Source: an uncultured Ruminococcus sp.
Lineage (GTDB): Bacteria > Bacillota > Clostridia > Oscillospirales > Ruminococcaceae
NCBI GenBank assembly: GCA_937898375.1
Contig: CALEJX010000310.1
Coordinates: forward strand, 1-10,189
Length of the DNA: 10,189 bases
Direction: 5' to 3'
Shown here: positions 5,700 through 10,189 of the stretch, one piece after another
How the letters are laid out: every line of letters starts with the position of its first letter
How positions within the stretch are numbered: position 1 is the first letter of the stretch
The notes under the pieces: model-generated
Database searches by the model: none
What the model saw: the letters and a program-made list of their open reading frames with translations, nothing else
Told to the model about the DNA's origin: nothing
Made by a program: the position numbers and the translations under genes

Positions 5700-7463
5700 T
5701 TATCCGTTGGTGCTTGCCACAAAGAAGTATGTCATATATGACAGGACGATAAATGCTGAGGAAAGATAGCTTAGGGTGCTTACTATGGCTTTGCATGGGG
5801 CTTTTTCAGAGCGTTTGCAGAGGTCTGTGAAAAGTCCGATATTTATTAGTCCTATGAGCATACATGGTATTATGTATCTGAAATTCATTGTGCAGATAAA
5901 AGGATATCTGATACAGAAGTTATAATAGTTGCCTAGGATAGTGGCATAGACCACTGTGAGCATGAGTTTTTCGGTAAATCTTGCGTTATCGGTCTTTACG
6001 AAAAGCACTATGAGCATTGCAATGAACGCTATCACTGCAAGCGCCAAGGCTATCCAAAACAGCGCATACGGCACGAGCATTGCGTTTTCGGGGAAAAAGC
6101 TTTCGTTTATGCCCTCGCCGAAAATTGAGTTTTTAAGCATTGCTATGGTTGGATTATACTCTTTATAGCTTTCGCCGCCCCACTGCTCAAAGACTATTTT
6201 GAACTGTGAGAAGCTGAAATCTGTAAGGCGGTGCTTGGTTGTGAGTTCGCCTATATACTGAGTGTCGGCAGTTGTAAGGCTTGGGACATAGTTTGGTTTT
6301 ACGCCAAAGCGCAGATAATTTCTCACGCTCCACCAAAGTCCCAACGGACAGCATATAACGCCGAAAAGGCACATTTGACCTAGACGGTTGACGATATGCT
6401 TACGATTTTGCACAAGCGCCATAAGGAAAAGTATGGCTACGGCAGGAGCGATAAGTCCTACGGATATTTTTGTCATCATGCCAAGACCGATACAGAGAGC
6501 GGCTTTGACGATATTCTTTGCGGTCTGCTCTCTATACCATTTTAGCACGCAATACAATGCGCCCATTGTGAAGCAGAGCATAAGAGGATCGTTATTTATT
6601 CCCCCTGACATCAGCACGAGGTAAGGGTACATACAGCACATACCGAACGGGATAGTCAGGGCTTTGCCTTTCAAGCCAAAAAGGCGCAGTATTTTATAGA
6701 ACGTTATTGTTACGGCGCAGACGTAAAAGAGGGTCAGGGCTTGAATGGCTTCACACGCCATGTAATACTCTATGCCTATGGAGGTGCAGAATTTCAGCCA
6801 CGCCGCACAGATGATATGGTGGAGGGGCGGGTGATAATACTGCCACAGGAGAGTAGGGTCGAAATTTGGCAGGGCGTGGTTATTATAGATATACTCTATA
6901 TAGCCTGCATGACCGCCCTCGCTTCCGAAATACCACACGTCATTTTGCCTTGTATAGATATCGGACATAAAGACATAGGAATAGCGCAGGACAAAGCCTG
7001 CTCCTGCCAAGGCAAGGCAGGTGACACGGTCGTGGAATTTTTTATCGTTATTGAGCAGGGCGACATACATAACAAGCACAGCGCAAAGTCCTGCAAAGCA
7101 GATAAAAGCCGCTTTATACTGTGTATTTACGAAATAGTTCACTGCCGCAAGGGTCAAAAGGGTCTTGCCTGCAAAGGCAAGAACTGAGCCTGCGGTACGC
7201 TTTCCGCTGTCATCGAGCTGTTTCAAAAGCCGTCTGAGATAGACAAGCTCTATTATCATGAAAACGCCATACACTGTGACGCCGTTCAAGAACTTATAGC
7301 TATAGCTGCCAAAACCTGTAAGTGTAAGGCATATGAACGCCGCAACTATATAGGGGTGACGGCTGAGGGTGCAAAATATCGCTTCAAGCCGTCTGTCGCT
7401 TATGGCTCTTCTGTTCATGGCTTTTCGCAGAGACAGAAGAAGTCCGCCTTTCTTTTTATCCAT
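5700..7463 (-). CDS. GT-C fold membrane glycosyltransferase (PMT/ArnT-like, polyprenyl-phosphate-sugar dependent)
   Basis: Predicted polytopic membrane enzyme of 587 residues that would move a sugar from a polyprenyl-phosphate donor to an acceptor on the outer face of the membrane. After a basic N-terminus (to about 36) there are roughly a dozen hydrophobic segments. Landmarks are an extracytoplasmic acidic motif near Asp175 (RQNDVWYFG) after an early TM pair, YYHPPLHH (209-216), GGINNDP (287-293), and a late NFRYIIP (527-533) resembling the RY-x2-P motif of GT39/GT83-type enzymes. A hydrophilic loop spans ~385-460. The start lies 1 nt beyond the stop of the upstream FAD oxidoreductase gene, with a modest SD-like CTGGAAA inside that gene's end, implying coupled translation. 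It is the last gene of a three-gene operon with GtrA. The donor sugar and acceptor (teichoic acid, polysaccharide or protein) are unknown. Confidence 0.8.
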   Translation of the reverse strand: MDKKKGGLLLSLRKAMNRRAISDRRLEAIFCTLSRHPYIVAAFICLTLTGFGSYSYKFLNGVTVYGVFMIIELVYLRRLLKQLDDSGKRTAGSVLAFAGKTLLTLAAVNYFVNTQYKAAFICFAGLCAVLVMYVALLNNDKKFHDRVTCLALAGAGFVLRYSYVFMSDIYTRQNDVWYFGSEGGHAGYIEYIYNNHALPNFDPTLLWQYYHPPLHHIICAAWLKFCTSIGIEYYMACEAIQALTLFYVCAVTITFYKILRLFGLKGKALTIPFGMCCMYPYLVLMSGGINNDPLMLCFTMGALYCVLKWYREQTAKNIVKAALCIGLGMMTKISVGLIAPAVAILFLMALVQNRKHIVNRLGQMCLFGVICCPLGLWWSVRNYLRFGVKPNYVPSLTTADTQYIGELTTKHRLTDFSFSQFKIVFEQWGGESYKEYNPTIAMLKNSIFGEGINESFFPENAMLVPYALFWIALALAVIAFIAMLIVLFVKTDNARFTEKLMLTVVYATILGNYYNFCIRYPFICTMNFRYIIPCMLIGLINIGLFTDLCKRSEKAPCKAIVSTLSYLSSAFIVLSYMTYFFVASTNG

Positions 7464-7464
7464 A

Positions 7465-9027
7465 TTAGTTTCCAGATTTTTCTTCGTGATATTCTTTTTC
7501 TGTGTTCACGTTCCAGATATCTTTCCTGCTCTTTTTTCCTGTTTTTATGGCTTCGGCTGTTTCCATGGCGGTGAGCATTGAATGGTCCATATTATTATAT
7601 CTATGCTGACCATTTCTGCCGACGCAATAGAGGTTAGGGAAAGTATCGAGGAATTTTATCATTGTGTCAAAATGCTTATATGTATCAAAATAAGCAGGAT
7701 ATGCTTTCTTGACCTTTTCTCTATGGGAGTCAAGGACTTCGTTCTCGGAGATAACGCCCATTTTAACAAGCTCGGCGGTGGCGAACTTCACGCACTCCTC
7801 CTCGGACATATTCCAGAAATCGTCGCCCTCGGCACAGAAATACTCAAGTCCTATCCAAACTGTATCCTCAGGCTTTTTGACCATATAAGGCGACCAGTTG
7901 TTGAATATCTGTATTCTGCCAAGCTTTACGCCCTTATCCTGAACATATATCCAGCAGTCAGGGACGATATTGCCGAGAGTTGTTTTATTGGTCTCATTTT
8001 TAAGGTTGAGCTTATTAACAAGAAGTCCCACTGTGACGAAATCACGATATGGCAGACCCTGCGCTATCTTTATGACAGTATCGCACGGCTTTGTGCCGTC
8101 CATGCCCAAGATAAGGTCTTTCACAGGCATTGAGGAGATGAAGATATCCCCTGTGAAAGTCTTTTCGCCCTCGCTCGTATCGCATATGACGGAAGTGACT
8201 TTTCTGCCCTCGCACATTATTTTCTTTACCTGACAGCCTGTGAGAATTTTTCCACCGAGCTCTTTTACTTTCTCAGCGGCAGTTTCCCAAAGCTGACCAG
8301 GGCCGTATTTTGGATACCAGAACTGCTCGATAAGGGAAGTTTCCACCTCGCCTTTATTCTTTGTGCCGAACACCTTTTTGAACATATCTTTTAGCAGGGC
8401 TGTGATTGAAAGACCTTTTACACGCTGTGAGCCCCAATCGGCGGATATTTCGCTTGGGTGTCTGCCCCAAAGCTTTTCGGTATAGCCCTCGAAGAACATT
8501 GAATAGAGGACTTTTCCGAAGCGGTTTATGTAGAAATTCTCGAGGTTTGTTTCAGGCTTTTTGAACACGCACGCCCAAAGGTAGCTAAAACCTGCTTTCA
8601 TGGTGGTGACAAAGCCCATGTTCTTTATAGTTTCGGGCTTCATTGAGATAGGGTAGTCGAAGAAGTGCTTATTATAGTAAATCCTCGACACTCTGTCACG
8701 GACGAGCATTACTTTATCCTCGGTTTCAGGGTCGGGGCCGTTTTCGGCAAGTGGCTTTTCGTGGTTAAGTTTTTTATCGTCATAGGCAGGCTTGCCCTGC
8801 AAAGGCATAAGGTCTGCCCACCAATCCATGACCTGCTGATTTTTTGAGAAAAATCTATGTCCGCCTATATCCATGCGGTTGCCGTTATATCTCACTGTTT
8901 GCGATATTCCGCCCATTGCCTGCGAGCCTTCAAGTATAGTTACGTCATAGTCGCCGCCGTTTTTAAGAAGCTCTATTGCCGCTGTCAGACCGGCTGGGCC
9001 TGCGCCTATAATAATTACCTTTTCCAT
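7465..9027 (-). CDS. FAD-dependent oxidoreductase, UDP-galactopyranose-mutase-like superfamily
   Basis: Cytoplasmic flavoprotein of 520 residues. The N-terminal Rossmann motif GAGPAG (8-13), Glu33 at the end of the second strand (ribose contact), MGG (38-40) and GGHRFF (55-60) bind FAD. The segment GYTEKLWG (181-188) followed by EISADWGSQR matches the YT-x-K-x-W signature of UDP-galactopyranose mutases. The C-terminal LYCVGRNGQHRYNNMDH (466-482) is the matching second FAD motif. At 520 residues it is much longer than classical Glf (about 370-390). From memory it resembles a widespread uncharacterised family catalogued as PRK07208. The reaction is unproven; sugar ring or redox chemistry on a nucleotide- or lipid-linked sugar is inferred from family and neighbours. 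A strong SD (AGGAGAGGA) lies just after the gtrA stop; the intergenic gap is 17 nt. Annotation as protoporphyrinogen oxidase would probably be wrong. Confidence 0.85.
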   Translation of the reverse strand: MEKVIIIGAGPAGLTAAIELLKNGGDYDVTILEGSQAMGGISQTVRYNGNRMDIGGHRFFSKNQQVMDWWADLMPLQGKPAYDDKKLNHEKPLAENGPDPETEDKVMLVRDRVSRIYYNKHFFDYPISMKPETIKNMGFVTTMKAGFSYLWACVFKKPETNLENFYINRFGKVLYSMFFEGYTEKLWGRHPSEISADWGSQRVKGLSITALLKDMFKKVFGTKNKGEVETSLIEQFWYPKYGPGQLWETAAEKVKELGGKILTGCQVKKIMCEGRKVTSVICDTSEGEKTFTGDIFISSMPVKDLILGMDGTKPCDTVIKIAQGLPYRDFVTVGLLVNKLNLKNETNKTTLGNIVPDCWIYVQDKGVKLGRIQIFNNWSPYMVKKPEDTVWIGLEYFCAEGDDFWNMSEEECVKFATAELVKMGVISENEVLDSHREKVKKAYPAYFDTYKHFDTMIKFLDTFPNLYCVGRNGQHRYNNMDHSMLTAMETAEAIKTGKKSRKDIWNVNTEKEYHEEKSGN

Positions 9028-9044
9028 GTGTTATCCTCTCCTGT

Positions 9045-9506
9045 TCAGCTTTTATTTTTATCAAATATAATGAATTTTCTGCCTGCAAAGTTCCATATGA
9101 AAACTATCACTGTGGAAACAAGTTTGCCAACGAGATAGTATTTATCCTGTGGGAGAAGTGTGCCGAATATGAGCTTTGAAGCAAGGATATCCTTGAAAAA
9201 CCATATTATAGCGGCGTTTATGCCAAGTCCCACAACGCCCACGGCGGCAAATGCCGCAAACTCTGCAAGGCGGTTTTTTATCTTTGAGTTTTTGAATATC
9301 CAGAATGTACTCAGGGCGTAATTCACCAAAAGCCCTGCCACGAAAGAGATAGTTGCGGCGAGGACGGGGTCGAAGCTACAAAGCTCAACAAGTGCGGTCA
9401 TAATGCCGTAATCTACCACAAAGGCAAAGCCACCCACAAAGACGTATCTGAAAAACTGTATGAATGTATTATCGGTATCACCCGAAAAAAGTTGTTTTAT
9501 TTTCAT
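9045..9506 (-). CDS. GtrA-family membrane protein (putative polyprenyl-phosphate-sugar flippase)
   Basis: Small membrane protein of 153 residues with four hydrophobic segments (about 18-40, 48-70, 83-105 and 123-142). Family signatures are RYVFVGGFAFVVDYG (20-34), NYALSTFWIFK (62-72) and the terminal WNFAGRKFIIF (138-148). Family members are thought to move polyprenyl-phosphate-linked sugars across the membrane for use by GT-C glycosyltransferases, which fits the GT-C enzyme two genes downstream. It is the first gene of the operon; the consensus promoter lies at 9674-9702. The RBS is weak (a GGAA about 8 nt before the ATG), unlike the strong SD of the next gene. The family is clear; flipping direction and sugar are inferred. 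Confidence 0.9.
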   Translation of the reverse strand: MKIKQLFSGDTDNTFIQFFRYVFVGGFAFVVDYGIMTALVELCSFDPVLAATISFVAGLLVNYALSTFWIFKNSKIKNRLAEFAAFAAVGVVGLGINAAIIWFFKDILASKLIFGTLLPQDKYYLVGKLVSTVIVFIWNFAGRKFIIFDKNKS

Positions 9507-9673
9507 TTTTTTATGTTCCGTTCTGAAAAATTGCTTATTAGCCTACATATATAAGTACGTTTTAAGACGGCAAAATGTCGCACTTTTTTACAAAATTCTA
9601 TCTTTCGCACAAATATATACAATGTTTTTTGTACATGATGTTTAAACACAAAGTTCATAAACCATTAATCAAT
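9507..9673 (-). promoter_or_regulatory. Long AT-rich leader of the gtrA operon
   Basis: The predicted transcript start is near 9667, about 160 nt before the gtrA ATG, which is long for this genome style. It is AT-rich, contains the 8-bp palindrome GTTTAAAC near 9650 and two GTGCGA words, but no strong stem with a U-tract. I recognise no riboswitch class and see no leader peptide with a good RBS. A second promoter within it is possible. Confidence 0.25.
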
Positions 9674-9702
9674 ATTATACAACTTTTTGGCTGTTTCGTC
9701 AA
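9674..9702 (-). promoter_or_regulatory. Sigma-A promoter of the gtrA / FAD-oxidoreductase / GT-C operon
   Basis: On the minus strand, -35 TTGACG (9697-9702) and -10 TATAAT (9674-9679) are separated by exactly 17 bp. It sits just after the terminator of the upstream GGDEF gene, so the three-gene operon has its own start. No other promoter of this quality is visible within 9045-9700, and the short gaps downstream argue for one transcript. Confidence 0.75.
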
Positions 9703-9720
9703 GCAAACTTGTGTAAAAAT

Positions 9721-9748
9721 AAAAAAGCGGACGGCACAAGACCGTCCG
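9721..9748 (-). terminator. Rho-independent terminator of the GGDEF gene
   Basis: A perfect 7-bp GC-rich stem (9728-9734 CGGACGG with 9742-9748 CCGTCCG) has a 7-nt loop. On the minus strand it is followed by C and then TTTTTTATTTTT. It starts about 20 nt after the GGDEF stop codon and separates that gene from the gtrA operon. Confidence 0.85.
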
Positions 9749-9767
9749 TGGGATATCAAAAGTGTGC

Positions 9768-10189
9768 TTAAAGACCTCTTGCAGGGCCTATCCTGTTATG
9801 GGGCTTTTGTCTTTTATCCTCATACATATTTTTATCGGCGATGTGCATAACGTCATCAAACCAAAAGTTTTCTACGGGTGCTGTAGCTGCGCCAACGCTG
9901 GCTGAGAGGACATAGGATCTTCCGCTTCGCCTGTTCAGCTCTGCCATTTTATCATTTATCTCCTTCTTGACCTGTTGGGCAAGGTCTGTATCAACGATAG
10001 CGAAAAGGGCAAGCTCATCTCCGCCAAATCTGCCGCAGACCTTATTTTCTATGCTCACGCTTTCAATGGCGGTCGCAGCGGCTTTTATAGCATAGTCGCC
10101 TGCTTCGTGTCCAAAATTATCGTTTATGTACTTTAGACCGTCAACGTCAACTGAGACGACAAGTGCAAGCTGGTCATTTCTTCTTGGAA
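9768..10189 (-). CDS. GGDEF-domain protein (diguanylate cyclase), C-terminal part only
   Basis: The last 139 residues of a protein whose N-terminus lies beyond the right edge; the frame is open to base 10189, so an internal GTG at 10056-10058 is not the real start. The product would make cyclic di-GMP from two GTP. Visible motifs are VSVDVDGLKYINDNFGHEAGD (metal- and guanine-binding region, fragment residues 11-31), the signature GGDEL (55-59) preceded by RF, and the late SASVGAA and ADKNMYEDKR segments typical of complete GGDEF domains. Leu replaces Phe at the last signature position, a tolerated change. No RxxD inhibitory site lies five residues upstream of the signature, so product feedback through that site is not expected. 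The gene ends at the terminator 9721-9748. Sensor domains cannot be seen. Confidence 0.88.
   Translation of the reverse strand, partial: PRRNDQLALVVSVDVDGLKYINDNFGHEAGDYAIKAAATAIESVSIENKVCGRFGGDELALFAIVDTDLAQQVKKEINDKMAELNRRSGRSYVLSASVGAATAPVENFWFDDVMHIADKNMYEDKRQKPHNRIGPARGL

Noticed and set aside
6741..7187. 148-residue plus-strand open frame
   Set aside because: It is antisense to the GT-C glycosyltransferase, which has continuous membrane segments and family motifs across the same interval.
7582..8133. 183-residue plus-strand open frame
   Set aside because: It is antisense to the FAD oxidoreductase; the minus frame contains the FAD-binding C-terminal motif there.
1..10189. CRISPR array, tRNA/rRNA genes, insertion sequence or phage genes
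   Set aside because: No regularly spaced direct repeats, cloverleaf sequences, transposase or integrase motifs were seen on either strand.

Overview
The window looks like chromosomal DNA from a plant-polymer-degrading Firmicute, most likely Ruminococcus or a close Oscillospiraceae relative. The evidence is a moderate-to-low GC content, strong AGGAGG-type ribosome binding sites, near-consensus sigma-A promoters, Gram-positive-style Ser/Thr-rich lipoprotein linkers, and a secreted GH5 cellulase carrying Ig-like and Fn3 modules. The genus is an inference from gene content and style. No RNA gene, insertion sequence, phage gene or CRISPR array was seen.

Layout. (1) Bases 1-1090, minus strand: the N-terminal 363 residues of a CPA2-type Na+/H+ antiporter, open at the left edge. 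It has a consensus promoter (TTGACT-17-TATAAT) and a leader of about 100 nt containing two hairpins. (2) Bases 1311-2519, minus: a lipid-anchored GH5-like glycoside hydrolase, ending at a strong terminator. (3) Bases 2520-2854: a 335-bp AT-rich divergent promoter region with three same-orientation copies of TGAACAT. (4) Bases 2855-5569, plus: a 904-residue secreted GH5 endoglucanase with a Big2-like domain, three Ig-like modules and two Fn3 modules, including a tandemly duplicated 169-residue unit. It ends at a strong terminator. (5) Bases 5700-9506, minus: a tight three-gene operon, in order of transcription GtrA-family flippase, UDP-galactopyranose-mutase-like FAD oxidoreductase, and GT-C membrane glycosyltransferase. 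Its promoter is TTGACG-17-TATAAT, with a leader of about 160 nt. (6) Bases 9768-10189, minus: the C-terminal half of a GGDEF protein, open at the right edge, with its own terminator.

How the genes relate. The two divergent GH5 genes share a promoter region and candidate operator repeats, so they may be co-regulated for beta-glucan or mannan breakdown: one enzyme is tethered to the membrane and the other is released. The GtrA/UGM-like/GT-C operon fits a pathway in which a sugar is modified or loaded onto polyprenyl phosphate, flipped, and transferred outside the membrane to a surface polymer or protein. The sugar and acceptor are unknown, and this operon is the best candidate in the window for an incompletely described system. 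The antiporter and the diguanylate cyclase fragment look like unrelated housekeeping or signalling neighbours.
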